Shown: positions 25,755-33,759, counted from the stretch's first letter. The stretch is 64,000 bases of DNA from QHXM01 sp963697975 (GCA_963697975.1 OY969111.1:4092001-4156000), one strand, 5' to 3'. A program made the numbers and translations. The notes: generated from the letters alone by a model not told the origin.

Positions 25755-26747
25755 ATGGCGGCAAACGCACTGAGCAATAGCGGCGAGCATGAGTTGTCGC
25801 ACCGACATCAGCATGGTGCGCGGCACTCTCATTCGCATGGACGGGCGGCGCGCAGTCGTCGTCGCCTGAGCATCGTGCTGGTGCTGACCGCTGTTTACAT
25901 GGTGGCGGAAGCTGTCGGTGGGTGGATGACAGGCTCGCTCGCGCTGCTCGCCGATGCGGGGCACATGTTGACGGATGTTGCGGCGCTGGCACTGGCCTTG
26001 ATCGCCGTCTGGTTCGGCTCGCGTCCGGCAACGTCCAGCAAGACGTTCGGCTACTATCGTCTGGAGATTCTCGCGGCTTTAATCAACGGCGTCGCGCTTA
26101 TCCTGATTTCACTGCTCATCTTTTACGAAGCCTATCAGCGCTGGGCAGCGCCTCCGGCGGTCAGAAGCGGCTTGATGATGCTGGTGGCAACGGGCGGTCT
26201 CATTATCAATCTCGTCTGCGCGTGGCTGTTGCACGGCGATCATAAAGATGATTTGAACGTGCGCGGCGCGCGTCTTCATATCATCGGCGACGCGCTCGGC
26301 TCAGTCGGTGCAATTCTTGCGGGCGCGCTCATGTGGCTTTACGGATGGTACGCAGCCGATCCGCTTTTTAGTAGCCTCATCAGCCTGCTCATCATCTGGA
26401 GTTCATGGCACTTGATCCGCGAATCAACCAACGTGCTGCTGGAAGGCACGCCCGCGCACATCAATCTCGCGGCTGTCGAGGACGTAATCTTGCAGACGGA
26501 TGGCGTCGAGGACGTTCATGACCTTCATGTCTGGACGATAACTTCCGGGCGCGAGGCTCTGAGCGCGCATGTGATTCACGCCGAGACAATCTCGCAGGCT
26601 GAAGTTCTGAAGGAGCTTCGCACGAAGCTGTCCGACCGCTTCGGCGTTGACCACCTGACGATTCAGTTGGAGACGCCGGACTTCGAGGATGAAACGTTTC
26701 ACTTCTGTCACGCGGGAACTGCGTGCTTCCGTTCTACGCGAGAATGA
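25755..26747 (+). CDS. Zinc exporter, cation diffusion facilitator family
   Basis: A 330-residue inner-membrane proton-coupled Zn2+ (Cd2+/Co2+) exporter. A His-rich N-terminal segment (HRHQHGARHSHSHG) precedes six helices. The two metal-binding H-x3-D pairs sit in ADAGHMLTDVAAL (helix 2) and RLHIIGDALGSVGAI (helix 5), the zinc-selective pattern. The C-terminal cytoplasmic domain (VEDVHDLHVWTITSG) ends in FCHAGTACF. It follows the PLP gene closely and may be co-transcribed. A metallothionein-like gene 3.6 kb downstream adds a second metal-handling protein. Confidence 0.94.
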   Translation: MAANALSNSGEHELSHRHQHGARHSHSHGRAARSRRRLSIVLVLTAVYMVAEAVGGWMTGSLALLADAGHMLTDVAALALALIAVWFGSRPATSSKTFGYYRLEILAALINGVALILISLLIFYEAYQRWAAPPAVRSGLMMLVATGGLIINLVCAWLLHGDHKDDLNVRGARLHIIGDALGSVGAILAGALMWLYGWYAADPLFSSLISLLIIWSSWHLIRESTNVLLEGTPAHINLAAVEDVILQTDGVEDVHDLHVWTITSGREALSAHVIHAETISQAEVLKELRTKLSDRFGVDHLTIQLETPDFEDETFHFCHAGTACFRSTRE

Positions 26748-26750
26748 AAA

Positions 26751-26805
26751 GCAGTGGTCGGTGGTCAGTTAAAAACTGATTTCTCACTGACCACTGACCA
26801 CTGAC
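26751..26805. repeat. Heptamer hairpin element, AGTGGTC family (short)
   Basis: Left units are AGTGGTC, GGTGGTC, AGT (26753-26769). Right units are GACCACT, GACCACT, GACC (26788-26805), with a short loop. It fills almost the whole gap between the zinc exporter and the next small gene. Confidence 0.92.
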
Positions 26806-26807
26806 CT

Positions 26808-27050
26808 ATGGAAATCAGTCTTCTACTGACACTTGATTTACGCGAGCAGGCAGCGTTACAGGCGGCGCTCGTCACACACGGTGCGCCCGATTGTTTGGTG
26901 ACGCTCGCGCTGACCGGCGCGTGCCGTATCACTTCGCTGGACGAAGCGCGCAAGCTGCGACGCTGGTTGGCAGAAGCGCGAGCCGCTGGACAGACGGATT
27001 TCATCTCCCTCAATTCAATCGAACACGCGCTCGTTCGCTTTGGAGTTTAG
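26808..27050 (+). CDS. Small hypothetical protein bracketed by repeats
   Basis: An 80-residue soluble protein I do not recognise. It is acidic/Leu-rich, predicted mostly helical: LREQAALQAALVTHGAPDCLVTLALTGACRITSLDEARKLRRWLAEARAAG. No signal peptide or metal motif stands out. The ATG is 2 bp after one repeat with no Shine-Dalgarno. The TAG stop touches a second, unrelated repeat. Its composition matches the neighbours. It may be real, but expression is uncertain. Confidence 0.6.
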   Translation: MEISLLLTLDLREQAALQAALVTHGAPDCLVTLALTGACRITSLDEARKLRRWLAEARAAGQTDFISLNSIEHALVRFGV

Positions 27051-27211
27051 TAGGACAGACATTCCTGTCTGTCATAAGTGGGACAGGCATTCCTGCCTGT
27101 CGTTGATCGCGGAGAGCGCGAATAACTATTAGCGAACAACAAGGAGCGTGCTGCTTGCACGCTTGGACAGACAGGAATGTCTGTCCCACGACAGGCAGGA
27201 ATGCCTGTCCT
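27048..27211. repeat. GACAGGCATTCC palindromic element, copy 1
   Basis: Two adjacent 21-bp palindromes (GGACAGACATTCCTGTCTGTC-type and GGACAGGCATTCC-type) occupy the left end. A conserved core has CGCGGAGAGCGCG and the stem GCGTGC/GCACGC. The same two palindromes return inverted at the right end. Copy 2 at 49437-49575 matches the left 75 nt almost exactly. Confidence 0.93.
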
Positions 27212-27216
27212 AGCTT

Positions 27217-28473
27217 ATGATTAAATTAGGGTACGGGCGCGGGATTGTTTCATTCGTTGACGATGCTGCTCGCTTTCGCGTGCTTGAGGCTGAAGCGCAA
27301 GACGACGTGCGTCCGTTGACGGATGCTGAGATCGGGGCGGCGATTGATGCGCCTGTTCTTTCGCCCGCGCTCGGAGAACTCATCTCGCCGGGCGACACCG
27401 TGCTGGTTGTCGTTTCGGATGCGACCCGCGCATCGGGGAGCGCGCAGGTCGTGAATCTTCTCGTGCGGCGGTTGATTGAATCAGGCGTCTCACCAATCGA
27501 CATCAATCTCATCTTTGCTACGGGCCTTCACCGCGCAGTGACGCTGGAAGAAAAGCGAGAACTGCTGACGCCGTTCATCGTGCAGCGGATCAAGACGCTC
27601 GATCACGACGCCTACGATCCTTCGAGTATGATTCGACTCGGCGCTACGGAACGCGGCACGCCCATCGAGCTTAACCGTGCGCTCAAAGAACACGATCACG
27701 TCGTTCTCACCGGAGCAATTAATTTTCATTACTTCGCGGGCTTCACGGGTGGGCGCAAAAGCATCTGTCCGGGGCTGGCTTCCGCGCAAACGATTGAAGC
27801 GACGCACATGCTGGCGCTGGATTTTGAGCAGGGTGGGCGGCGCAGAGGTGTCGGCACGGGGCTGCTCGAAGGCAACGCTGTCCATGAAGAATGTGAACGC
27901 GTGGTGGCTGAGGTCTCGCCGTCGTTTCTGATTAACGCGGTCGTTGATGAGCGTGGTCGCGTCGTTCGCATTTACGCGGGCGACTGGTGCGTAGCCTTTC
28001 GTCTGGGATGCGCGGAATATATGTCGGAGCATTCCGTCAAGATTGAAGAGAAGCGCGAGGTCGTCGTGGCGAGTTGCGGTGGATTCCCGTGGGACATCAA
28101 TCTGATTCAGGCACACAAATCTCTGGACATGGCCGCGCACGCGTGCGTTGAGGGCGGCGACATCATTCTGCTCGCTGAATGTGCCGAGGGGTTCGGGCGC
28201 GCAGATTTTCTAAAATGGTTCGACGTGCCGGACTCGTCTGTTCTTGAGAGCCGCTTGCGCGAGCGTTACGAAGTGAGCGGCCAGACCGCCTGGGCGCTGC
28301 TCGTCAAAGCAGAGAAGTTTCGCGTGCATCTGGTTTCAGAGCTAAGGGACGAAGACGTGCGGCAGATGCGTATGAGACCGGCGCGAACAATTGATGAAGC
28401 GCTCGCGCGTATCCCTCAGAATGCGCAAGGTTACGTTATGCCGCGCGCGTCTTCGCTTCTGCCAATCGTTTGA
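27217..28473 (+). CDS. LarA-type nickel-dependent lactate racemase family enzyme
   Basis: A 418-residue cytoplasmic enzyme of the LarA (DUF2088) family, which racemises or epimerises 2-hydroxyacids using a nickel-pincer nucleotide. The four key residues of Lactobacillus plantarum LarA (His108, His174, Lys184, His200) all appear here with a constant offset of 3: H105 in ATGLHRAV, H171 in INFHYFAG, K181 in GGRKSICPG and H197 in EATHMLAL. The cofactor-maturation genes larB, larC and larE are not in the window. The substrate may differ from lactate, since many LarA homologues act on other hydroxyacids. The start is ATG 27217, right after a repeat. Confidence 0.9.
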   Translation: MIKLGYGRGIVSFVDDAARFRVLEAEAQDDVRPLTDAEIGAAIDAPVLSPALGELISPGDTVLVVVSDATRASGSAQVVNLLVRRLIESGVSPIDINLIFATGLHRAVTLEEKRELLTPFIVQRIKTLDHDAYDPSSMIRLGATERGTPIELNRALKEHDHVVLTGAINFHYFAGFTGGRKSICPGLASAQTIEATHMLALDFEQGGRRRGVGTGLLEGNAVHEECERVVAEVSPSFLINAVVDERGRVVRIYAGDWCVAFRLGCAEYMSEHSVKIEEKREVVVASCGGFPWDINLIQAHKSLDMAAHACVEGGDIILLAECAEGFGRADFLKWFDVPDSSVLESRLRERYEVSGQTAWALLVKAEKFRVHLVSELRDEDVRQMRMRPARTIDEALARIPQNAQGYVMPRASSLLPIV

Positions 28474-28495
28474 TTATGTAGGGGCAGGGCTTGTC

Positions 28496-28583
28496 GGATT
28501 GCGGAATGCGGATTTCAGATTGCGGATTAGAACCAGTCGTTCTATTCTTCATTCCGCAATCCGAAATCCGCATTCCGCAATTG
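28496..28583. repeat. Heptamer hairpin element, ATTGCGG family
   Basis: Left units are ATTGCGG, AATGCGG, ATTTCAG, ATTGCGG (28498-28528). Right units are CATTCCG, CAATCCG, AAATCCG, CATTCCG, CAATT (28550-28583). It lies between larA and a secreted-protein gene. Confidence 0.92.
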
Positions 28584-28601
28584 AACTAAGGAGATTACAG
28601 C

Positions 28602-29225
28602 GTGAGAATAAAAATCATACTGGCGTGCCTTGCTCTCTTGACCTGCGGCGCTCTCAGCGTCCGTGCCCAGCAAACGGACGCGACGCAGGATATTGCTGGG
28701 GAACAGCGCGTCGCTCTCGAAGGGCAGGCGGTTGCTCTGGATTCGATGGGACGCGCGGCGATTGCCGGACAACTCCTGACAAGGGCGGTCAGCGGCACAC
28801 CCGAAGCGCCCCTCAAGAACGCGCGTTTCATCATCGAGAATCGCAGTGCGTTTTTCTACAACTACGTTTCCGGCAGCGTGACTTTTTATGATGATCGGGG
28901 CGTGCGTTGCGGCGAGGGGCAGTTTATCTTAAATGCTCTCGCACAGGGTGAACAGGCGGAAACTGATGCGCCTGGCCTGCGCCTCACCTGCACGCCCAGA
29001 ACCTGGCGCATCGTGGCGAAAGACCTTGTCCCGCGCGTCAACGATAGACTCGTGCCGGTTGCGGAAGCGACGCCAGTGGAGACGCCCACCCCCGTGAATA
29101 CGCCCACGATGTTGCCGCTCGAAATCGTCGTGGATGATAAGGTTTACAACGCGCCGCTGGGCAGCACTTTGGACGTTTCCGTGAGAAGGCGACGTGTCAA
29201 GATTACAGTCCGCGCCGCACAGTAA
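28602..29225 (+). CDS. Secreted protein of unknown function
   Basis: 207 residues from GTG 28602, with AAGGAG 9 nt upstream. A Sec signal (KIILACLALLTCGALSVRAQ) is followed by a mature protein with no recognised domain. It has a beta-type region (NARFIIENRSAFFYNYVSGSVTFYDDRG, one Cys pair RCGEG and RLTC), a Pro/Thr-rich linker and a C-terminal EIVVDDKVYNAPLGSTLDVSV strand. The pattern FIIENRS...VSGSVTFYDD suggests an Ig-like fold. Downstream, GCGCCGGAC and GTCCGGCGC (29235-29295) form a widely spaced inverted repeat that may end the transcript. Confidence 0.75.
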   Translation: MRIKIILACLALLTCGALSVRAQQTDATQDIAGEQRVALEGQAVALDSMGRAAIAGQLLTRAVSGTPEAPLKNARFIIENRSAFFYNYVSGSVTFYDDRGVRCGEGQFILNALAQGEQAETDAPGLRLTCTPRTWRIVAKDLVPRVNDRLVPVAEATPVETPTPVNTPTMLPLEIVVDDKVYNAPLGSTLDVSVRRRRVKITVRAAQ

Positions 29226-29531
29226 AATTAACCAGCGCCGGACGATTTACCCCGCGTTTTTCGGGCGTTTCCGCTTGACCACAATTGTCCGGCGCAATCG
29301 GTTATGCGCTTCATTTGATTTCATAATTCTTTCAGATATAATTCAGCCCGCCCTCAAGACTCCTCACCGAAAATCGTTTAAAGTTCGCCGCGTCGGCTAA
29401 CCGCAAATTCAAAACACTACAACGTCTGTGTCGAGAATATGGAGAGCCATCGAGTGAGGCAGAAAACCTGTCAATCGTTACATGTCTTACGCCTTAAAAC
29501 CTTTAACCCTCATCCCAAAGGAGATTCCACT

Positions 29532-30224
29532 GTGAGAAAGCCGCGTTTTACAAAAAATTCTTCAATTAAGAACACCGTCTTCGCCTCGCTTTTCGCGCTG
29601 TTTCTGCTGGGCTTCACGACAGCGCAGTCAGCCAAAGCCCAATCCTCCGAGCAATACGCTAAAGGCACGTACCAGTTTTCCTTAGAAGATGGCTATACAA
29701 AGTATGTCGAGTTCGAGGTTCAGGGGCGAGGCGACGGCAGCGCCACCGGCCAGATGACCCTCAGCGACGAAGCGCCGCTTGTCTTTCAGGACGTGGACGG
29801 CACTGGCGAGGGTTTGAATGAAGAGACCAAAGGTTTTTACATCAAGGCAGAGTTTGACAGCATGGTGGTTAATAAGAATCAGGCCGTGATGAGCGGTGTT
29901 ATCAAAGATTCCAGCCTCAGGAATTATATCGGGCAGCGTGTGCTGCTCACGGTCGAAGACAACGGAGAGAACCGCGAACAGCCGGACAGGTTGGCGTGGG
30001 GCGTCTATCAGACTGTGGTAAAAGATTGGAAGCCGTCGGATGCCGAACTGGAATCAGACGAAGGAGTTGGTTTGAGGTGGTGGGCAACGGATGCGGAGCG
30101 CAAAGACGATGTCGGATACGCCATGCCGAAGGATGAAAAGATTAATTCGCAGAGCTTCCCGGTCGCGTCCTACTCTTTTATTGATGTCGCGCGCGCGGCA
30201 GGCGACATCGTCGTTCGCTCGTAA
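29532..30224 (+). CDS. Secreted protein of unknown function
   Basis: The start is GTG 29532, behind AAAGGAGAT, giving 230 residues. Earlier in-frame codons from 29439 are unlikely. The signal peptide (NTVFASLFALFLLGFTTAQSAKA) is clear. The mature part starts YAKGTYQFSLEDGYTKYVEF and holds a beta-rich domain with DVDGTGEGLNEETKGFYIKAEFDSM. A lone LRWWATDAERKDDVGYAMP tail carries two Trp. No family is recognised. It shares its GTG/strong-SD style with the preceding secreted gene. The 300-bp gap before it holds only the inverted repeat at 29235-29295. Confidence 0.75.
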   Translation: MRKPRFTKNSSIKNTVFASLFALFLLGFTTAQSAKAQSSEQYAKGTYQFSLEDGYTKYVEFEVQGRGDGSATGQMTLSDEAPLVFQDVDGTGEGLNEETKGFYIKAEFDSMVVNKNQAVMSGVIKDSSLRNYIGQRVLLTVEDNGENREQPDRLAWGVYQTVVKDWKPSDAELESDEGVGLRWWATDAERKDDVGYAMPKDEKINSQSFPVASYSFIDVARAAGDIVVRS

Positions 30225-30335
30225 AGCCTAACGCGTGTTAACATGGGGCCACCACTAAGCTCCCCTGTTGAAAATTCCTGTACGACCATCTTCCCCCGGA
30301 TTGTCTTTGCCGATTAAGGAAGGAAGGTGTCTGAC

Positions 30336-30485
30336 ATGGCTGACGAGCAAGATAAGAATACATGCGCGCATCCGGCTTGCAATTGCCCAGTGTCGAATGA
30401 CGACAAGTATTGCAGCGAATATTGCCGGGATGCAGGCGACATAACGGAGATCGCCTGCGGGTGTGAGCATCAGGGATGTAGTTAG
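30336..30485 (+). CDS. Small metallothionein-like protein
   Basis: A short gene of 49 codons plus stop: ATG 30336, preceded by AAGGAAGG at about 9 nt, ending TAG. The product has seven to eight Cys arranged as CAHPACNCPV near the N-terminus, YCSEYCRD in the middle, and CGCEHQGC at the end. The YCSExC and CGCxHxGC signatures are those of bacterial metallothioneins (SmtA/BmtA, family 14), which bind Zn/Cd/Cu in a zinc-finger-like fold. It would buffer metal in the cytoplasm. It is followed by a good terminator, so it is probably a monocistronic unit. A CDF zinc exporter is encoded 3.6 kb upstream. Confidence 0.82.
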   Translation: MADEQDKNTCAHPACNCPVSNDDKYCSEYCRDAGDITEIACGCEHQGCS

Positions 30486-30533
30486 CTACACAAAATTGCA
30501 ATTAATTTGCAGGCAAAGTAACGAGGGCTTATC

Positions 30534-30572
30534 AAGGCGGCGGTGTGAGACGACTCGCATCGCCGCCTTTTT
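30534..30572 (+). terminator. Rho-independent terminator of the metallothionein-like gene
   Basis: AAGGCGGCG and CGCCGCCTT form a 9-bp GC-rich stem around an 18-nt loop, directly followed by TTTTTC. Confidence 0.9.
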
Positions 30573-30573
30573 C

Positions 30574-30592
30574 GATTGCGGAATGCGGATTG
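30574..30592. repeat. Solitary arm of an ATTGCGG-family heptamer repeat
   Basis: GATTGCGG-AATGCGG-ATT occurs right after the terminator, with no complementary arm in the following 100 bp. It is a half or decayed element. Confidence 0.75.
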
Positions 30593-30705
30593 ATGAGTTG
30601 GTCAACCACACGTTAAAGTAGTGCCGTGCCGTTTGCCAGAGGCTGTGCTGCTGACATCGAACTGGCGCTGAATCGAACGCACAGAAGGTAAAGTTTCAAA
30701 TCTGT

Positions 30706-32169
30706 ATGAGCCGCTCAATCGGAATCATTACCGGAAAGACGCGCACGCGAACCGCTGCCTCGGACGCTGCGGTGCTGGCGCGTCTCCGTGAGATTGTCGG
30801 CGCAGAGCACGTCATCGTTGACGCGGAAAAGATGGAGCCTTACGCGCAGGATGCGATTAAGGAGAAGTTTCCGCCGGAGGCCGTTCTGTTCCCCCGGACG
30901 GCAGAAGAGATTGCAGCTATCCTGAAACTCGCCAACGAAGCGAGATTCCCGGTGACGGCGCGCGGCGGCGGCGTCGGCTACACGGGCGGCGCTGTGCCCA
31001 TCGAAGGCGGCGTGGTCATCGGCACGGATCGCATGAACCGGATTAAGGAAATCAAACCCGATGACCTCTACGTCGTGACGGAGCCGGGTGTGACGACTTA
31101 CGCGCTGCAACAGGCGGTGGAAGCTCACAAACTCTTCTACCCGCCCGACCCTTCGTCTTACAAGGATTCTTTCATCGGCGGCAACATCGCCGAAAACGCG
31201 GGCGGCATTCGTTCCGCGAAGTACGGCGTGACGAAACATTACGTTCTGGGTCTTGAAGTCGTGACGCCCACCGGCGAGATTATCCAAACGGGCGGGAAGA
31301 CGAGCAAGAACGTCGTCGGCTTTGATCTGACCGGATTGATGTGCGGCTCGGAAGGCATGCTCGGCATCATCACCGAAGCGACTTTGCGCCTGTTGCCGTT
31401 GCCCGAAGCGACGCGCACCGTGCGCGCCACGTTTCGCACGATGCTGGAAGCCTGCGCGTGTGTTGCGCGCTTCTCGCGTGCGCGCATCACGCCCGTTGCG
31501 ATTGAGGTGCTTGACCGGAATGCTATCGCGGCTGTCGAATCACAGTTCGCGTTCGGGCTGGCTGCGGACGCGGGCGCGTTGCTGCTCGTCTCGGTTGACG
31601 GCGGTGTGGAAGAGGTCGAGCGGGCCTCGCGTCTGGTCGAAGATATTTTGCGCGATGGCGGCGGCTATGATTTGATTCGCGCTGGCAGTAAAGAAGAGGA
31701 AGACCGTTTGTGGGATGTGCGACGTGCTCTCTCGCCCGCCATCAGGAAATTCGGGACGTTGAAGTTTAATGAAGATGTCGTCGTCCCGCGCTCGCGCGTG
31801 CCTGAACTAATCGAGCGTGTCGAAGAGATCGGCCTTCGTCACGAAACGTTTGTCGTCAACTTCGGTCACGCGGGCGATGGCAACATTCATGTCAACTTCA
31901 TGTGCGACCGTGAAGACAGGGAAGCCGTGCGACGTGCGCGGGCGGCGGTTGGTGAAACTTTCAGAGTGGCGGTCGAACTCGGCGGCACGATCAGCGGCGA
32001 ACACGGCATCGGCTACGTCAAAGCGCCTTATCTGGACATGGCGATTGATGCCCCGACCGTTGAAGCAATGAAGCGCATCAAACACGCGCTCGATCCAAAT
32101 GGCATTCTCAATCCGGGAAAAATGTTCGTAGAGCAGGAGTCAGAAGACAGAAGTCAGGAGACAGAATAA
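30706..32169 (+). CDS. FAD-linked oxidase, GlcD / D-lactate dehydrogenase family
   Basis: A 487-residue flavoprotein oxidising a 2-hydroxyacid such as glycolate or D-lactate. The FAD_binding_4 domain (residues about 55-195) shows PVTARGGGVGYTGGAVPIEGGVV and NAGGIRSAKYGVTKHYVLGLEVVTPTGEI. The C-terminal FAD-oxidase domain has NFGHAGDGNIHVNFM and GGTISGEHGIGYVKAPYL with the catalytic His. No glcE or glcF is adjacent. With the glycerate kinase and LarA homologue in the window, a role in hydroxyacid metabolism is plausible. The last eleven residues (QESEDRSQETE) are encoded by a heptamer repeat and replace the expected terminus. Confidence 0.93.
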   Translation: MSRSIGIITGKTRTRTAASDAAVLARLREIVGAEHVIVDAEKMEPYAQDAIKEKFPPEAVLFPRTAEEIAAILKLANEARFPVTARGGGVGYTGGAVPIEGGVVIGTDRMNRIKEIKPDDLYVVTEPGVTTYALQQAVEAHKLFYPPDPSSYKDSFIGGNIAENAGGIRSAKYGVTKHYVLGLEVVTPTGEIIQTGGKTSKNVVGFDLTGLMCGSEGMLGIITEATLRLLPLPEATRTVRATFRTMLEACACVARFSRARITPVAIEVLDRNAIAAVESQFAFGLAADAGALLLVSVDGGVEEVERASRLVEDILRDGGGYDLIRAGSKEEEDRLWDVRRALSPAIRKFGTLKFNEDVVVPRSRVPELIERVEEIGLRHETFVVNFGHAGDGNIHVNFMCDREDREAVRRARAAVGETFRVAVELGGTISGEHGIGYVKAPYLDMAIDAPTVEAMKRIKHALDPNGILNPGKMFVEQESEDRSQETE

Positions 32170-32220
32170 AACAAAAGCGGTTGCAGCCTTATCATTCTGA
32201 CTTCTGATTCCTGTCTTCTT
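32134..32220. repeat. Heptamer hairpin element, AGGAGTC family, partly coding
   Basis: Left units are GGAGTCA, GAAGACA, GAAGTCA, GGAGACA, GAA (32136-32166) and lie inside the oxidase reading frame. Right units are TTCTGAC, TTCTGAT, TCCTGTC, TTCTT (32195-32220). The right arm ends 1-2 nt before the start of the HD gene. Confidence 0.92.
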
Positions 32221-32221
32221 G

Positions 32222-32818
32222 ATGATGATGATTTCCACACTGATAGAGCTTCAGCGTTTGAAGGGATTGGAGCGCACGGGCTGGATGCTGCGCGGGATTG
32301 CGCCGGGCGCTGAATCCGTCGCGGCTCATTCCTACGGAGTAGTGGTGGCGGCGATGTTGTTGGCGGACGAGTTGATTGAGCGGGGCATTGCTGTCAATGT
32401 GGAGCGCGTCCTGAGAATGGCTGTGCTGCATGATTGGGCGGAGGCGCGCGTCGGTGATATGCCGCGCACGGCGAGCGAATACTTCGGTGCGGCGGCGAGA
32501 AAGAGCGCCGAGCGAGCGGCCTTTGATGATATGGTCAGTGGACTCGGTTTAGACGGGACATCTGAAAAGTACGGCACGCTCCATGAGGATTATGAAGAGC
32601 GCGCAAGTCTCGAAGCGCGGCTCGTCAAGGCTGCGGACATAATTGATCTTCTGGTACAGACGTTAGCGTTCGAGCGTGCGGGCGTGCGCGGGCTTGACGA
32701 ATTCTGGGACGTAGCGGCTGAGCGCACGCTTGGGCTTGAAGGCGTCGCCGGGGAAGTCGTCAGCAAGGCTTTGCAGCAGCTTATCGAAGAACGACAACGC
32801 GTTAAAAGCGAGGACTAG
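32222..32818 (+). CDS. HD-domain hydrolase, YfbR-like 5'-deoxynucleotidase family
   Basis: About 198 residues with the single-domain HD architecture of the YfbR/HD_3 type, which dephosphorylates deoxynucleoside monophosphates. Metal-ligand motifs are visible: AAHSYGVVVAAMLLAD (first His), VLHDWAEARVGDMP (the HD pair followed by Glu) and VKAADIIDLLVQTL (last Asp). Related HD proteins have other substrates. Three consecutive ATGs (32222, 32225, 32228) are possible starts. There is no Shine-Dalgarno because a repeat arm abuts the first ATG. Confidence 0.87.
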   Translation: MMMISTLIELQRLKGLERTGWMLRGIAPGAESVAAHSYGVVVAAMLLADELIERGIAVNVERVLRMAVLHDWAEARVGDMPRTASEYFGAAARKSAERAAFDDMVSGLGLDGTSEKYGTLHEDYEERASLEARLVKAADIIDLLVQTLAFERAGVRGLDEFWDVAAERTLGLEGVAGEVVSKALQQLIEERQRVKSED

Positions 32819-32885
32819 GGGGAAGGGGGCGTAAAAATTTTCTTGACTGGCCCTCGATCCCTGACCCCATTCCTGGAGTGATTGA

Positions 32886-33566
32886 GTGAAGATTTATTTG
32901 TTGAATCTTGGCGACGAGCGGTGCGTGTTCTATTCGGAAGGGCCGGAGACGGTCGCCGAGGTTGAGACGGCAGCCGTGCCGCGCCAGGGCATTCGCGGAT
33001 GGGCTGAGCGAAGATATAAGAGCTTGCAAGTTGTCCTGACCGAATCGGAAAAAGGTGTGGGCTTGCGTGTGCGCCGTATCTGGGAATGGTTGCAGAAGCG
33101 CATCCCGCCGGATGAGCCGATGCTGCGATCTTTGCGCGGGGTGCGCGCCGTCGTCCTGCATCATCCGTTGACGTTCACGGAAGAAGAAACGCGCTCTCTC
33201 TGGACGGTGTATCTCAAGAGCCGACAGGGAAGGCACATGTTCTGGTTCGTCATTAATGCGCTCGTCTCTCCTTTAACCTTGCTGCTTGCACCCCTGCCGG
33301 GGCCGAATGTGATTGGCTACTGGTTCGTTTATCGTTCCGTCTGCCACCTGCTGGCTCGGCTGGGAGCGCGCAACGCCAGAAGCGAACAGGTCAGTGCGGA
33401 GTTTCTGTCTACCAATGCGCTCGATGGCTCGTTTGGCGCGACGGATAACGAACGAATAGCGAGCCTTTCGTCGAGCTTCGGCTTAAACGGCCTCGAAGAC
33501 TTCGTCAAGCGCACAGTCGCAAAGAAGGCGAGTGCGCGCCGGAAGACGCCGGTCACCGCATTTTAG
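32886..33566 (+). CDS. K+/H+-exchange-related (Mit_KHE1-like) protein
   Basis: 226 residues with one or two hydrophobic segments near residues 118-160. The block GRHMFWFVINALVSPLTLLLAPLPGPNVIGYWFVYR followed by HLLARLGAR resembles the Mit_KHE1 family (PF10173), first described for mitochondrial K+/H+ exchange in yeast and also found in bacteria. The N-terminal half (MKIYLLNLGDERCVFYSEG) is shared with these proteins. Transport activity itself is unproven for the family. The start at ATG 32886 is behind GGAG about 11 nt upstream. A repeat follows the stop. Confidence 0.65.
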   Translation: MKIYLLNLGDERCVFYSEGPETVAEVETAAVPRQGIRGWAERRYKSLQVVLTESEKGVGLRVRRIWEWLQKRIPPDEPMLRSLRGVRAVVLHHPLTFTEEETRSLWTVYLKSRQGRHMFWFVINALVSPLTLLLAPLPGPNVIGYWFVYRSVCHLLARLGARNARSEQVSAEFLSTNALDGSFGATDNERIASLSSSFGLNGLEDFVKRTVAKKASARRKTPVTAF

Positions 33567-33583
33567 AGGAAAGTAGGAACTTT

Positions 33584-33656
33584 GAACGATGAGCGCGGAA
33601 GTAAAGACAAACGCCTTTTAGTTCATCGTTCGTCATTCAGCGTTCTTCGTCATTGC
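33584..33656. repeat. Heptamer repeat element, GTTCATC family, degenerate
   Basis: The right arm (33621-33656) has units GTTCATC, GTTCGTC, ATTCAGC, GTTCTTC, GTCATT. The left arm is short and weak (GAACGATGA at 33583-33591). It shows the same 7-nt period with a different unit. Confidence 0.7.
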
Positions 33657-33694
33657 GTTCGTTGACAACGCCGAACCTCTTTGTTAGCTTGCTT

Positions 33695-33720
33695 GGTTTA
33701 ATTCTTATTATGATAATTAG
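33695..33720 (+). promoter_or_regulatory. Possible promoter of the lipoprotein/ABC operon
   Basis: An AT-rich stretch contains TATGATAAT (a near-consensus extended -10) after TTGCTTGG about 17-18 nt upstream. It sits roughly 50 bp before the start codon. Confidence 0.35.
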
Positions 33721-33759
33721 TGCTTGTCTTATAGCTACAGAGCCATCGCAATATTGTTG

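Noticed and set aside
29439..29531. The upstream ATG start of the secreted protein at 29.5 kb
   Set aside because: The GTG at 29532 has a strong AAAGGAG and directly precedes the signal peptide.
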